Shown here: piece after piece, positions 1 through 9,415 of the stretch
How positions within the stretch are numbered: the stretch's first letter is position 1
Layout of the letters: every line of letters starts with the position of its first letter
NCBI RefSeq assembly: GCF_000770305.1
Contig: NZ_JNVB01000002.1
Location: forward strand, 62,001 to 126,000
Direction of reading: 5' to 3'
DNA from: Erwinia oleae
Lineage (GTDB): Bacteria > Pseudomonadota > Gammaproteobacteria > Enterobacterales > Enterobacteriaceae
DNA length: 64,000 nt
Notes under the pieces: model-generated
The model's database searches: none
Seen by the model: only the letters and a program-made list of their open reading frames with translations
Told to the model about the DNA's origin: nothing
Made by a program: the position numbers and the translations under genes

Positions 1-1
1 C

Positions 2-835
2 TTTAAACCGACCTGGCTCACTAACTATGAAATGGCGATCGATCCGGTTTTTATCGCGTTTGCGAAGGAGGTTATCGCACGCGGCACGGGCGAAATTGGC
101 ATGCATCTCCACGCGTGGAACAGCCCGCCAGACTTCAGGCTGACCGATAACGACTGGCAATTTCAGCCCTATCTTGTCGAATATCCACGGGATGAGATGC
201 ACAGAAAAGTGGCTTTTATGACCCGTCTGCTGGAAGAGACGTTTCAGACCAAAATGCTCAGCCATCGGGCAGGACGCTGGGCATTTAATGAAGCCTATGC
301 GCAAATTCTGATTGAATTCGGCTATCGCGTTGACTGTTCCGTCACGCCGCGCGTGAACTGGCAGTTTTCGCCCGGCGCGCCGCAGGGGAAGGGCGGCACC
401 GACTATACGCATTTTCCACAGCACGCCTACTACCTTGATCCAGCGGATATTTCACGGCCGGGGCGTTCTTCACTGCTTGAAGTGCCGATGAGCACCCTTT
501 ATAAACATTCGGCAATGGTGAATGGTATCAGGCAGGGTTACGATCGGCTGCGGGGTAAAAGACGAAGCCCGTCCGTTTACTGGCTGCGCCCGACCGGCGG
601 CAACGTACAGCAAATGATCCACGTGGCGGAAAAAACGCTGGCGGGCGGGGCGGACTACGTCGAATTCATGCTGCACTCGTCTGAGTTTATGCCTGATGGC
701 AGCCCAACCTTCAAAACCGAAGCGGATATTGACCGTCTTTATGAAGACCTGGAACACCTGTTTATCTGGTTACAAACGCGAACCGTCGGCATGACGCTGG
801 CGGACTATGCCCTGGCGAAATCGGCGCTGACGTAA
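2..835 (+). CDS. Polysaccharide deacetylase family protein, WabN-like, 5' end missing
   Basis: The reading frame is open from base 2, so the true start lies upstream; the first internal ATG is at 32. The visible part begins FKPTWLTNYEMA and carries a NodB-type metal-binding motif (GMHLHAW) and a later SHRAGRW motif, as in polysaccharide deacetylases. It lies 29 bp upstream of an O-antigen ligase and close to waaC/waaF. In Klebsiella and Serratia the core-LPS cluster has a deacetylase, WabN, that converts core GlcNAc to GlcN, so an equivalent role is likely here. The family assignment is firm; the WabN identity is inference from context. The 3' end is intact, stopping with TAA at 835. Confidence 0.72.
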   Translation, partial: FKPTWLTNYEMAIDPVFIAFAKEVIARGTGEIGMHLHAWNSPPDFRLTDNDWQFQPYLVEYPRDEMHRKVAFMTRLLEETFQTKMLSHRAGRWAFNEAYAQILIEFGYRVDCSVTPRVNWQFSPGAPQGKGGTDYTHFPQHAYYLDPADISRPGRSSLLEVPMSTLYKHSAMVNGIRQGYDRLRGKRRSPSVYWLRPTGGNVQQMIHVAEKTLAGGADYVEFMLHSSEFMPDGSPTFKTEADIDRLYEDLEHLFIWLQTRTVGMTLADYALAKSALT

Positions 836-864
836 TTAATTGCTCCATTTTTCTGAGAACCATT

Positions 865-2112
865 ATGCAAATCAGTGAAAACAATAAAGCGCGCTTTCGG
901 GCAGCCCTTTACTTTCTGGCCCTCGGCGGCGCGTTGCTTTCTGTCATGCTGACATTTATGGATGTGAAATCAGCGAAAGTTTCTTTTTACTGGACGTTTT
1001 ATTTCTCGCTGGCAGGCGTGCTCTTTCACTATAAACAGTATGATCGCTCGCGGCTTTGGCTGTTGGGGCTTTTGCTCGCGTTCGGGCTGACGAAAGTGAT
1101 TTGGTTTTACTGGGAATATCTGGGCAAAGTAAACTTCAATCCCTATAACGATTATCTGAACGCAGGGAAACGTCTTCTCCTCGCCTGCGTAATCGGCTAT
1201 TGGCTGTTCGGCCAGATGCACAGATTCCAACGGCGTTCACTGGATTTTATTCGCTACGGACTGCTCATCGGGTTCGCGGCCGCCACGATTTTTGGCTTTT
1301 ATCAATATTTTGGCAGCGCCAGCCGCGTCGAATTTGCGCTTAATCGCGCCACCATTTCGGCCTATGGGTATGCGATGCTCTCGATGATGGTGCTGTTTCT
1401 GCTGGCGGCAGAGAGGCACACGCTGATAAACATTCTCGCCTGCCTGGGCATCTTTTTGCTCTCCTATTTTGTACTGATGCAGACAGGTACGCGAAATATG
1501 ATAGTCGCCTATCCGCTCATCATTCTGGCGGTCGGAGTAGTGCAGTTCCGCCACTTTGGATGGAAAACTCTTTTTGCGGTGATTGTTACGCTCGGCATCC
1601 TTATTTCACTTAGCTACAAACCGGTCATCAAGCCCCGGATCGACAGGACATTGAGCGAATATACGATTTATGAGAACAACGACGGGAATGAAAATGGTTC
1701 TCTGACCACCCGCCTGGCGATGTGGAAGGTAGGGGCATACTGCCTGCAACAACATCCGTTTGGCATGAATTCAGAAGCGCGCACGGCCTGTTTTGAGCAC
1801 TACGTGAACACCTATCATAAAGACAAGGTTTCTTTGATCTATGAGAAAGTGCACCTTCATAATGAGGTTCTGGATACCGCCAGCCTTCAGGGCATTCAGG
1901 GCGCTGTTGTTTTGCTGCTGTTCTACTTTGCGCCGATCGTTTATGCGCTGCGCAGGCGTAATGCCTTATTGCTGGCGGTGATGCTCGGCGTCGTTGTCAG
2001 CGGTTTAACCGATGTGGTGTTTATCAGCCGTGAGTTAACCGTGTGTATCGCGCTGATGATGATTATTGCTGAGATATGGCGCGCGCAAACCCGTTCCGCC
2101 CTCAGACGCTAA
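865..2112 (+). CDS. waaL: O-antigen ligase family protein (WaaL-type)
   Basis: This 415-residue integral membrane protein has about ten to twelve hydrophobic segments and a large periplasmic loop around residues 250-340, between the late transmembrane helices. That is the topology of the Wzy_C/WaaL family, which transfers undecaprenyl-linked O-antigen to the lipid A core on the periplasmic face. Conserved features of the loop region include an Arg-rich start (PRIDRTLSEY) and a histidine near VHLHNEVLD, matching the ligase's catalytic-loop HxxxL-like region. It follows the deacetylase on the same strand and faces the waaC-side operon. WaaL sequences diverge quickly, so an O-antigen polymerase is the alternative; the location beside core heptosyltransferase genes favours the ligase. 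Confidence 0.8.
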   Translation: MQISENNKARFRAALYFLALGGALLSVMLTFMDVKSAKVSFYWTFYFSLAGVLFHYKQYDRSRLWLLGLLLAFGLTKVIWFYWEYLGKVNFNPYNDYLNAGKRLLLACVIGYWLFGQMHRFQRRSLDFIRYGLLIGFAAATIFGFYQYFGSASRVEFALNRATISAYGYAMLSMMVLFLLAAERHTLINILACLGIFLLSYFVLMQTGTRNMIVAYPLIILAVGVVQFRHFGWKTLFAVIVTLGILISLSYKPVIKPRIDRTLSEYTIYENNDGNENGSLTTRLAMWKVGAYCLQQHPFGMNSEARTACFEHYVNTYHKDKVSLIYEKVHLHNEVLDTASLQGIQGAVVLLLFYFAPIVYALRRRNALLLAVMLGVVVSGLTDVVFISRELTVCIALMMIIAEIWRAQTRSALRR

Positions 2113-2127
2113 TTCTTTTGCTCAGCA

Positions 2128-2146
2128 CGGGGCCTTACAGGCCCCG
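2128..2146. terminator. Hairpin between convergent waaL and the family 2 glycosyltransferase
   Basis: A 7-bp GC-rich stem (CGGGGCC with its complement) and a 5-nt loop sit between two converging genes and overlap the last codons of the minus-strand gene. T-tracts on either side are weak, so this is a probable bidirectional terminator rather than a textbook one. Confidence 0.5.
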
Positions 2147-3055
2147 ATTTCTCACGGTCAGCATCTTTCTCTTATAGCTCAGCCGGATTTTTCCATTCAG
2201 CATAAACCGAAGCGGACTCATGCGCCGCAGGCGTTGCTCAACCTCTTTTCCCTGTGGCGTATCATGAAGCTGCGAGTAATAACGATTGGCAATATCCAGC
2301 CAGTGACAGGTAATAAGCGGGGCATAACGCGCAGGCAATACCTCGTCGAGATGGCGAGTCGCCTCAATCAGGCAGTCAATCTTGTGGTGATCGATGGCTG
2401 ATGACAGGCTCTGTGGATGTTTGCGATACAGGTAGAAACCGGCGCGAGAGTAAAGCGTTTTGCGGCTGTGCATCAGCATCAACGGGAAAAGCCAGGTATC
2501 TTCATAACAGATAAGATCCGGGAAGGCGTGTTGTTGCAGCAGGCGACGGGCAAAAAACTGTCCGATAAAGTGCGCCTGATAGTCGCGATGGATCAGAAAA
2601 CGTTCAACAGCGTCATGCTGCGTTAATTCTTCCGGCACGGCAGGTTGCCAGGCCAGCTGGGGGCCGTCAGTCCGTGTTTCAATGATTTTACTCAGCAGAA
2701 TGTCGGGACTGCGCTGCGCCAACAGCGCGAGCCTGTCCGCCAGCGCGTCGGGCAGCAGCCTGTCGTCGCTGTCTACCATCAAAATGTAGTCGCCACGAGC
2801 CAGTTGCACCGCGTGATTACGAACGCGGCCGACGTTGCGATAGCGCGTCTTCTCCGTGCGAATGTGAGGATAGCGTCCGGCGTAGTCGTCGATAATCGCC
2901 TGGGTATCGTCGGTGGAGTCATCGTTGATGATGACGATCTCCGCGCGGTTGTGCGCATCGGCCAGAGAAGCAAAAACGCTGTTCAGCGTCTCCGCCAGCC
3001 AGGGCGCGCAGTTGTGCGCGGCAATTAAAATAGTGAGCTGCGGGCAGACGTCCAT
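2135..3055 (-). CDS. Family 2 glycosyltransferase, LPS core
   Basis: This 306-residue soluble protein starts with a GT-A fold. It shows TILIAAHN near residue 8, the nucleotide-binding IVIINDDSTDDT stretch near 40-50, and the metal-binding DxD as MVDSDDRL near 95. It should transfer a sugar from a nucleotide donor to the LPS core on the cytoplasmic face. Its ATG overlaps the waaC stop codon as TGATG, so it is translationally coupled as the last gene of hldD-waaF-waaC. E. coli has no gene of this type at the end of that operon. The acceptor and sugar cannot be read from sequence, so no symbol is given. Confidence 0.85.
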   Translation of the reverse strand: MDVCPQLTILIAAHNCAPWLAETLNSVFASLADAHNRAEIVIINDDSTDDTQAIIDDYAGRYPHIRTEKTRYRNVGRVRNHAVQLARGDYILMVDSDDRLLPDALADRLALLAQRSPDILLSKIIETRTDGPQLAWQPAVPEELTQHDAVERFLIHRDYQAHFIGQFFARRLLQQHAFPDLICYEDTWLFPLMLMHSRKTLYSRAGFYLYRKHPQSLSSAIDHHKIDCLIEATRHLDEVLPARYAPLITCHWLDIANRYYSQLHDTPQGKEVEQRLRRMSPLRFMLNGKIRLSYKRKMLTVRNRGL

Positions 3056-4032
3056 CAGGCGTCAGCACTGAGCAGAGGAAGAAGCATCGTCTGTACATCC
3101 GACGCGGAAATAGCCGCCATCGCGTTTCCCTCCGCAGGCCGGACGACAAACTGGTTTTTTCCGTATCCGCCAATCAGGCCGGGGTCGGTCGGGCCATACA
3201 GCGTGATATTAGGACGATCGAGCGCGGCAGTCAGATGGCTCAGGCCGGTGTCGACGGAAACCACCGCCCTGGCACCGGCCAGCACGCGTGCGATCTGCTC
3301 CAGCGTAAGCCGGGGCAGCACCTCAACGTTGTCAAACCCCTGCGCCAGACGTTGCGCGCGCTGATGTTCATGATCGGTGCCCCAGGGAAGCTTGATGCGC
3401 AGCCCGGTGTTTTGCAGCAGGCCGATAAGATCGCGCCAGTGTGACTCCGGCCAGTGCTTGGCGTCGCGGGTGGTGGCATGCAGGAAAACCAGATACTGGT
3501 TGACGTCGGCGGGCGGTTCAGCCAGAAAGTGGCTGGCGATGGCATAGTCGCCTTTACTTTCCGGCAGCGGATAGCCGAGGCTTTTCGCAAACAGTTCGCG
3601 CGTGCGCTGCACGGCGTGCTGCTGTTTGTTAATTTCATGACGTTGGTCATACCACCAGCTGGCAAAAGGCTCACGCGCGCTGCGGCTGTCCTGGCCGTGC
3701 TTGATGCCTTTGGCGATGCGGGTGACCAGCGCCGCGCTTTTGATTAAGCCCTGCGCATCGATCACCAGATCGTACTGGCGCGACTGAACGTCCTGCTTAA
3801 AGCGAAAGCGCTCTTCCCGGACATCGCTGCCAAACCAGTGTTTCCGCCAACGGCGAATGGCGACCGGGATCACCCGATCTACCGCCGGATGCCAGGCGGG
3901 AATTTGTGCAAATCCCTCTTCCACTACCCAGTCGAAGCGAATGCCGGGAAGGGCGCGCATGGCATCCGTCAGCGCGGGCAGCGTGTGCAATACGTCGCCC
4001 ATGGAGGACGTTTTAACAATCAGAACCTGCAT
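3055..4032 (-). CDS. waaC: ADP-heptose:LPS heptosyltransferase I
   Basis: WaaC (RfaC), 325 residues, adds the first L-glycero-D-manno-heptose to Kdo2-lipid A at the inner membrane. It is a GT9 family enzyme (GT-B fold). The N-terminus MQVLIVKTSSMGDVLHTLPA is the family signature, and the C-terminal half carries the donor-site motif VVSVDTGLSHLTAALDRP followed by TLYGPTDP. It overlaps the end of waaF by 13 bp and the downstream glycosyltransferase by one base, so the operon is tightly coupled. Length equals that of usual family members. Confidence 0.96.
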   Translation of the reverse strand: MQVLIVKTSSMGDVLHTLPALTDAMRALPGIRFDWVVEEGFAQIPAWHPAVDRVIPVAIRRWRKHWFGSDVREERFRFKQDVQSRQYDLVIDAQGLIKSAALVTRIAKGIKHGQDSRSAREPFASWWYDQRHEINKQQHAVQRTRELFAKSLGYPLPESKGDYAIASHFLAEPPADVNQYLVFLHATTRDAKHWPESHWRDLIGLLQNTGLRIKLPWGTDHEHQRAQRLAQGFDNVEVLPRLTLEQIARVLAGARAVVSVDTGLSHLTAALDRPNITLYGPTDPGLIGGYGKNQFVVRPAEGNAMAAISASDVQTMLLPLLSADA

Positions 4033-5081
4033 TCGCTCTCCTGGTTTTTCTCCAGCAGGGTTTCCAGCTCAGCGAGAACGCGCTCTGGCGTGATATCAAT
4101 CAGGCTTTGATGGTAGCCTTCCGCGGCATCCCCTTTGCGCACCCGGTGATAGCCGGTGATCAATCGGATAACGCGCGCTTTGTGCGACAGCGGCGGGGTA
4201 AAGTCGGGGCTGCTGGGGCCATAAAGCGCCACCAGCGGACGATCCAGCGCGGCGGCGATATGCATCAGTCCAGAATCGTTGCTGACCACGGCGCGGCACT
4301 GCGCCAGCAGGATCACCGCCTGCTCAAGCTGCGTTTCGCCTGCCAGATTGTGGCAGCGTTCGCGGGCGTCGGGATGAAGGCTTTGCACTATTTGCTCGCC
4401 GGTTTCTTTATCTTTTGCCGAACCAAACAGCGCTATCTGAAAACCTTTGTCGATCAGCATCTGTGCCAGTTCTGCATAGTGATGGTGCGGCCAGCGCTTG
4501 GCCGGACCGAACTCGGCGCCGGGGCAGAAACCGATCAGCGGGCGCGCTGGCGACAGGCCGAAAGCGGCAGAGGTAGCTACTTTTTCTGCATCATTGACGT
4601 CCAGTTTGGGCCACAGCAGCGGCTGCGGAAGATCGCTTGCGCGCCGCACGCGCGATTTATCGTAGGCCAGCGCTACATAGCGCTCCACCATTAACGGCCA
4701 GGCGGCTTTATCCAGCACGCGCGCATCGTTTAACACGCCGTAGCGCATTTCACCGCGCCAGCCGGTACGCGTTTTGATCCCGGCGAAAAAGGGCACCAGG
4801 GCGGATTTGAAGGAGTTGGGCAGAACATAAGCGCGATCGTAACCTTTATCACGTAGCGCGTGGCCCAGCCGACGGCGCTCGCCTAACGCCAGCGCGCCGT
4901 GACCCAGCGGCATCGGCAGCGCCTCGTTAACCTCCGGCATGCGCGACAGCAACGGACGGCACCACGGAGGCGCCATTACGTCGATGACGGCATCCGGGTG
5001 GTTCGCCTTCAGCGTGCGATACAGACTTTGCGACATCATCATATCGCCCACCCAGGAAGGCCCGATGACCAGTATTTTCAT
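4020..5081 (-). CDS. waaF: ADP-heptose:LPS heptosyltransferase II
   Basis: WaaF (RfaF), 353 residues, adds the second heptose of the LPS inner core. It begins MKILVIGPSWVGDMMMSQSL, identical in layout to E. coli WaaF, and has the C-terminal GT9 motif VVSNDSGLMHIAAALDRP and YGPSSPDFTPPLS. The ATG at 5081 is chosen over an in-frame GTG two codons upstream because it matches the family start. It lies 9 bp downstream of hldD and overlaps waaC by 13 bp. The paralogous waaC shares the same fold. Confidence 0.96.
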   Translation of the reverse strand: MKILVIGPSWVGDMMMSQSLYRTLKANHPDAVIDVMAPPWCRPLLSRMPEVNEALPMPLGHGALALGERRRLGHALRDKGYDRAYVLPNSFKSALVPFFAGIKTRTGWRGEMRYGVLNDARVLDKAAWPLMVERYVALAYDKSRVRRASDLPQPLLWPKLDVNDAEKVATSAAFGLSPARPLIGFCPGAEFGPAKRWPHHHYAELAQMLIDKGFQIALFGSAKDKETGEQIVQSLHPDARERCHNLAGETQLEQAVILLAQCRAVVSNDSGLMHIAAALDRPLVALYGPSSPDFTPPLSHKARVIRLITGYHRVRKGDAAEGYHQSLIDITPERVLAELETLLEKNQESECRF

Positions 5082-5090
5082 CGGCACCCT

Positions 5091-6023
5091 TTACGCTTTG
5101 CGGTTGAGCCAGGCCATATAGTCGGCCACGCCTTCGGCGACGGTTTTGAACGGCTTATCGTAACCTGCCGCGCGAAGCCGGGTTAAATCCGCCTGGGTAT
5201 AGCCCTGATAGCGGCCTTTCAGCTTTTCCGGGAAAGGAATGTATTCAATTTCACTCTTCTGATGGAATTTCAGGGCGGCCTCAGCCACTTCCTGGAACGA
5301 CTCCGCCCGGCCCGTGCCGCAGTTGAAGATGCCGGATACGCCGTTTTCCCAGAACCACAGGTTGACGGCGGCCACGTCTTCGACATGGATGAAGTCGCGT
5401 TTAAAGCCGTCGCTGCCTTCAAACAGTTTGGGATTTTCACCGTTATTAAGCTGCATATTCAGATGAAACGCCACGCTGGCCATGCTGCCTTTATGGCCTT
5501 CGCGCGGGCCGTAAACGTTAAAATAACGGAAGCCGCAAATCTGCGATTCTGCCTGCGGCAGCACCTGACGCACGTAGTGATCGAACAGCATTTTGGAGTA
5601 GCCGTAGACGTTCAACGGCTCTTCGAACTGGCGCTCTTCAATAAAATTGTCGTTACGGCCGCCATAGGTCGCGGCAGAGGAGGCGTAAAGGAAGGGGATC
5701 TGGCGCTCGATGCAGTAGTGCATCAGCTCCTTGGAGTACTGATAGTTGTTATCCATCATGTACTTGCCATCCCATTCGGTGGTGGCCGAGCAGGCGCCTT
5801 CGTGGAAGACCGCTTCCACATCGCCGAAATCTTCATCCGCAAGAACGCTAATCAGGAAATCTTCTTTATCCATGTAATCGGCAATATCCAGATCCACCAG
5901 GTTGGCGAACTTGGTGCCGTCTTTCAGGTTGTCGACCACAAGAATGTCCGTATAGCCTTTCAGATTCAGCGCTTTAATGATATTGCTGCCGATAAAACCA
6001 GCGCCGCCGGTGACGATAATCAT
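5091..6023 (-). CDS. hldD: ADP-L-glycero-D-manno-heptose 6-epimerase
   Basis: HldD (RfaD/HtrM), 310 residues, epimerises ADP-D-glycero- to ADP-L-glycero-beta-D-manno-heptose, the donor used by WaaC and WaaF, in the cytosol. It is an extended SDR with the Rossmann motif [12 protein letters not shown] at residues 4-15, the YGYSK catalytic motif near residue 140 and the FNVYGPRE segment near 170. It is the first gene of hldD-waaF-waaC-glycosyltransferase. A heat-shock type promoter can be read just upstream (6040-6067), in line with the known heat induction of E. coli htrM. Confidence 0.97.
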   Translation of the reverse strand: MIIVTGGAGFIGSNIIKALNLKGYTDILVVDNLKDGTKFANLVDLDIADYMDKEDFLISVLADEDFGDVEAVFHEGACSATTEWDGKYMMDNNYQYSKELMHYCIERQIPFLYASSAATYGGRNDNFIEERQFEEPLNVYGYSKMLFDHYVRQVLPQAESQICGFRYFNVYGPREGHKGSMASVAFHLNMQLNNGENPKLFEGSDGFKRDFIHVEDVAAVNLWFWENGVSGIFNCGTGRAESFQEVAEAALKFHQKSEIEYIPFPEKLKGRYQGYTQADLTRLRAAGYDKPFKTVAEGVADYMAWLNRKA

Positions 6024-6039
6024 GAGCTTTAACCTTAAA

Positions 6040-6067
6040 CAGTGGGGGTGAAACGGGAGGTTTCACA
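6040..6067 (-). promoter_or_regulatory. Putative sigma-32 promoter of hldD
   Basis: On the minus strand the -35-like TGTGAAA (6061-6067) is followed by 13 bp and a -10-like CCCCACTG (6040-6047). This is close to the heat-shock consensus CTTGAAA-N13-CCCCATNT. It sits 17 bp upstream of the hldD ATG, which is a short leader. The E. coli orthologue is heat-inducible. Function here is inferred. Confidence 0.45.
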
Positions 6068-6245
6068 CACTAATGCTTAATATCATAACATCTCAGCACC
6101 ACCCGGACAGCCGCAGGCGGCAGGAATTATCTTTCGTCGGCGTTAAATATGCTGTGAAAATCACACAACACGATCAGCACTCTCGTGACAACGCGCGCGC
6201 TTCAGTAAGATGTTTCGCTCATTTGCTCCCGTCGGAGAATAAAAA

Positions 6246-7454
6246 ATGGCCTCATCATTTTATCAGCAGCTTACGCAGCAACTTGCCACGCTTCACGAAG
6301 ACGGTTTGTTTAAGGAGGAGCGAGCGATCGCCTCCGCTCAACAGAGTAATTTAACGCTTGCGAGCGGCGAACAGACAATCAACTTCTGCGCCAACAACTA
6401 TCTGGGGCTGGCAAACCACCCGGCGCTGATTGCGGCGGCGAAGGAGGGCATGGACAGCCACGGTTTCGGCATGGCCTCCGTGCGTTTCATCTGCGGCACG
6501 CAGGACACGCACAAACGGCTGGAGCAGCGGCTGGCAGAGTTTCTCTGCATGGAGGATGCCCTGCTTTACTCCTCCTGTTTTGACGCTAACGGCGGCCTGT
6601 TTGAAACGCTGCTTGATGCAGAGGACGCGGTGATCTCCGACGCGTTAAACCACGCCTCAATTATTGACGGCGTGCGGCTGTGCAAGGCGAAACGCTATCG
6701 CTACGCCAACAATGATATGGCCGAGCTGGAAGCGCGTTTGACGGAGGCACGCAGCGCGGGCGCGCGACATATTATGATCGCCACCGACGGCGTGTTTTCG
6801 ATGGATGGCGCGATAGCCAACCTTAAGGGCATCTGTGATTTGGCCGATCGCTACAACGCGCTGGTGATGGTGGATGATTCGCACGCGGTCGGCTTTGTCG
6901 GCGAGGGCGGGCGCGGCACCCACGAATATTGTGAGGTAATGGGGCGCGTCGATATTATTACCGGCACGCTGGGTAAAGCGTTGGGCGGCGCATCCGGCGG
7001 CTATACGGCGGCGCGTAAAGAGGTGGTGGAGTGGCTGCGTCAGCGTTCGCGTCCTTATCTCTTTTCCAACTCGCTGGCGCCCTCAATTGTTGCCGCCTCG
7101 CTGCGCGTGCTCGACATACTGAATGAAGGCGACGGTCTGCGTCAGCGCCTGTGGGAAAACACGCGTTTCTTCCGTGATGCGATGACGCAGGCGGGCTTTC
7201 GACTGGCGGGCGCCGATCACGCCATCATTCCTGTGATGCTGGGCGAGGCCAAGCTGGCGCAGACGTTTTCGCGTCGTCTGCAAAAAGAAGGCATCTATGC
7301 AATTGGCTTCTTCTATCCGGTGGTGCCGCAGGGGCAGGCGCGCATTCGCACGCAAATCTCAGCCGCGCACACGCAAGAGCAGCTAACGCGCGCGGTGGAA
7401 GCCTTTACCCGTATCGGCCATGAACTGGGCGTCATTGGAGGGAAAACGGCATGA
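6246..7454 (+). CDS. kbl: Glycine C-acetyltransferase (2-amino-3-ketobutyrate CoA ligase)
   Basis: Kbl, 402 residues, cleaves 2-amino-3-ketobutyrate with CoA to glycine and acetyl-CoA, the second step of threonine degradation. It is a fold-type I PLP enzyme of the alpha-oxoamine synthase family. The PLP lysine lies in [14 protein letters not shown] at residue 244, the HASIIDG and VDDSHAVGF motifs are intact, and the latter carries the PLP-pyridine aspartate. It is preceded by a GGAG ribosome site and overlaps tdh by 4 bp (ATGA). It is four residues longer than the E. coli protein, by a C-terminal extension. Confidence 0.97.
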   Translation: MASSFYQQLTQQLATLHEDGLFKEERAIASAQQSNLTLASGEQTINFCANNYLGLANHPALIAAAKEGMDSHGFGMASVRFICGTQDTHKRLEQRLAEFLCMEDALLYSSCFDANGGLFETLLDAEDAVISDALNHASIIDGVRLCKAKRYRYANNDMAELEARLTEARSAGARHIMIATDGVFSMDGAIANLKGICDLADRYNALVMVDDSHAVGFVGEGGRGTHEYCEVMGRVDIITGTLGKALGGASGGYTAARKEVVEWLRQRSRPYLFSNSLAPSIVAASLRVLDILNEGDGLRQRLWENTRFFRDAMTQAGFRLAGADHAIIPVMLGEAKLAQTFSRRLQKEGIYAIGFFYPVVPQGQARIRTQISAAHTQEQLTRAVEAFTRIGHELGVIGGKTA

Positions 7455-8476
7455 AAGGCTTAGCCAAGCTGCGGCCTGAAGAGGGCATCTGGATGATCCA
7501 TGACGCGCCCGTTCCCGAGCCGGGGCATAACGATCTGCTGATCAAAATTCGCAAAACGGCCATCTGCGGCACCGACGTGCACATCTACAACTGGGACGTG
7601 TGGTCGCAGAAAACCATTCCGGTGCCAATGATCGTCGGCCATGAATACGTGGGTGAAGTGGTCGCGGTGGGCCAGGAAGTGAAAGGGTTTGCCATCGGCG
7701 ACCGCGTTTCAGGTGAAGGGCATATTACCTGCGGGCACTGCCGCAACTGCCGCGCCGGGCGCACCCACCTGTGCCGCAACGCCATCGGCGTCGGCGTTAA
7801 TCGCCAGGGCTGCTTTGCGGAATATCTGGTCATTCCCGCCTATAACGCCTTCCGCATTCCCGACAACATTTCCGACGAGCTGGCCGCCATTTTCGATCCC
7901 TTCGGCAACGCCGTGCACACCGCGCTGTCGTTTGATCTGGTGGGCGAAGACGTACTGATTTGCGGCGCGGGGCCAATCGGCATTATGGCGGCGGCGGTCT
8001 GTCGCCACGTCGGCGCCCGGCACGTGGTGATCACCGATGTGAATGAGTATCGCCTCGATCTCGCGCGCAAAATGGGCGTAACGCGCGCGGTCAACGTCAG
8101 TCATGAAAAGCTGCCAGAAGTGATGCACGAACTCGAGATGACGGAAGGCTTCGATATCGGCCTTGAGATGTCCGGGGCGCCCGCCGGTTTTCACAGTATG
8201 CTGAGCGTGATGAATCATGGCGGTCGCATCGCGCTGCTGGGCATTCCGCCTGCGGAAATGTCGATTGACTGGAATCAGGTAATTTTCAAGGGACTGTTTA
8301 TTAAAGGCATTTACGGGCGGGAGATGTTCGAAACCTGGTACAAGATGGCGGCGCTGCTCCAGTCCGGGCTGGATCTCAGCCCAATCATTACCCACCGGTT
8401 CAGCATCAACGATTTCCAGCAGGGTTTCGATCGCATGCGTTCCGGGCAGTCCGGGAAGGTGATCCTGGAATGGTGA
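7451..8476 (+). CDS. tdh: L-threonine 3-dehydrogenase
   Basis: Tdh, 341 residues, oxidises L-threonine to 2-amino-3-ketobutyrate with NAD+, feeding Kbl. It is a zinc medium-chain dehydrogenase. The catalytic zinc cysteine is in [10 protein letters not shown] (Cys39), followed by GHEYVGEV, the four structural-zinc cysteines in [15 protein letters not shown] (about 93-107) and the Rossmann stretch [10 protein letters not shown] near 175. Its start overlaps the kbl stop, and a strong terminator follows, so kbl-tdh is a two-gene operon. Confidence 0.97.
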   Translation: MKGLAKLRPEEGIWMIHDAPVPEPGHNDLLIKIRKTAICGTDVHIYNWDVWSQKTIPVPMIVGHEYVGEVVAVGQEVKGFAIGDRVSGEGHITCGHCRNCRAGRTHLCRNAIGVGVNRQGCFAEYLVIPAYNAFRIPDNISDELAAIFDPFGNAVHTALSFDLVGEDVLICGAGPIGIMAAAVCRHVGARHVVITDVNEYRLDLARKMGVTRAVNVSHEKLPEVMHELEMTEGFDIGLEMSGAPAGFHSMLSVMNHGGRIALLGIPPAEMSIDWNQVIFKGLFIKGIYGREMFETWYKMAALLQSGLDLSPIITHRFSINDFQQGFDRMRSGQSGKVILEW

Positions 8477-8481
8477 TCGCT

Positions 8482-8526
8482 TCCGGGCCGGTTGCACACC
8501 GGCCCGGATGTCTTACCCTTTTTTTT
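8482..8526 (+). terminator. Rho-independent terminator of kbl-tdh
   Basis: An 11-bp perfect stem (TCCGGGCCGGT at 8482-8492 with its complement at 8498-8508), a 5-nt loop and a run of eight T at 8519-8526. The T-run doubles as the Lys-Lys-Gly codons at the end of the convergent gene, whose stop is at 8513-8515, so the two ends interlock. Confidence 0.85.
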
Positions 8527-9415
8527 CGTCATCCGTCAGATAGCGGACTTTGCGCGTGTAGTCCTGCCCTTTAAAGGTCATCTGTGCGTCCGGCGATTCA
8601 AGGTATTTCTGCCATTCGGAAAGCGGGAAGCCACCGTGCGCGCCGACAACCTCTCCCGGAATAGCTGCGGTAGCGCCGCCGATCTTCTTCGAAACGGGCC
8701 AGTTCATCCAGTCGCCCAGATTCACGGTTTTGAGATCCAGCATATCGAGCAGGGCAGCCAGCGGAAGCTGATCGGTTGGCGGCTGAGAGTCATCCATCAG
8801 CGCCCACGTATCCTGAAACAGCGTGAGCCACAGCGGACAGATACGCTGCCAGGTTTTTCGCGTAGCGGCGAGGAATGCGCCGTTAACGTGATCGGCAATA
8901 AAGGGACGCACACTGTTGCGATAATAGGCGGGACGATTCTCCTCAGGCGCGCCCATCAGCTTGGCAATCATTCTGCCCTGGCGGAAACTGGAGTAAATGT
9001 GTCCGTCGTGCATCTGAATATCCGGCATTTTAAGCAAGTTCAGGTCGGAATCGATCATCAAAATGCCGTCTGTTTTTGCCTGTAACGGCGCCTGAAGCTT
9101 AATCAGCCGGCTGCGATAAATTTGCTTGTAGCGGTAGCTCTCTTCGCGGAAAGGCACCTCCAGCGTCACCACGCGCGTTCTGTCAGGCAGTTCACCAAAC
9201 TCATCGGCTGATCTGTCGCTGACGATGACGATCTCCTCTGCCCCCGGTGCAAAGCGGGAAGCGAACAGCGCGCTGAGTTTTGCTTCAGCAATAAAATCTT
9301 CGCCGGTACAGGGGATCACTACTGACGTGACGGGAATATTTCCCCGCGCGCTTTCATAGGGAAGGTTATGACGCGAGCGAATGTAACGAAAATGGGGTTT
9401 CATAAATTCAAACAT
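8513..9415 (-). CDS. Putative glycosyltransferase-like protein, unassigned
   Basis: I do not recognise a named family. The protein is about 300 residues. EEIVIVSDRSADEFG near residue 65 and ILMIDSDLNLL near 120 resemble the nucleotide-sugar and DxD regions of a GT-A glycosyltransferase, and WALMDDSQPPTDQ is acidic. There is no signal peptide or clear membrane segment. The start is uncertain: ATG at 9415 (MFEFMKPHF) overlaps the upstream gene by 8 bp and has GGGAA upstream; a GTG at 9439 would add eight residues. It is coupled to the family 4 glycosyltransferase before it and occupies the place of waaH in E. coli, so a role in LPS or exopolysaccharide decoration is a guess. Confidence 0.7.
   Translation of the reverse strand: MFEFMKPHFRYIRSRHNLPYESARGNIPVTSVVIPCTGEDFIAEAKLSALFASRFAPGAEEIVIVSDRSADEFGELPDRTRVVTLEVPFREESYRYKQIYRSRLIKLQAPLQAKTDGILMIDSDLNLLKMPDIQMHDGHIYSSFRQGRMIAKLMGAPEENRPAYYRNSVRPFIADHVNGAFLAATRKTWQRICPLWLTLFQDTWALMDDSQPPTDQLPLAALLDMLDLKTVNLGDWMNWPVSKKIGGATAAIPGEVVGAHGGFPLSEWQKYLESPDAQMTFKGQDYTRKVRYLTDDEKKG

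Noticed and set aside
32-835. ATG at 32 as the true start of the deacetylase
   Set aside because: The frame is open upstream to base 2 and reads conserved residues before that Met, so the gene is cut by the window edge.
5262-6032. 256-codon plus-strand frame opposite hldD
   Set aside because: Antisense shadow of hldD with no recognisable domain.
7709-8497. 262-codon minus-strand frame opposite tdh
   Set aside because: Antisense shadow; it also contains the tdh terminator region.
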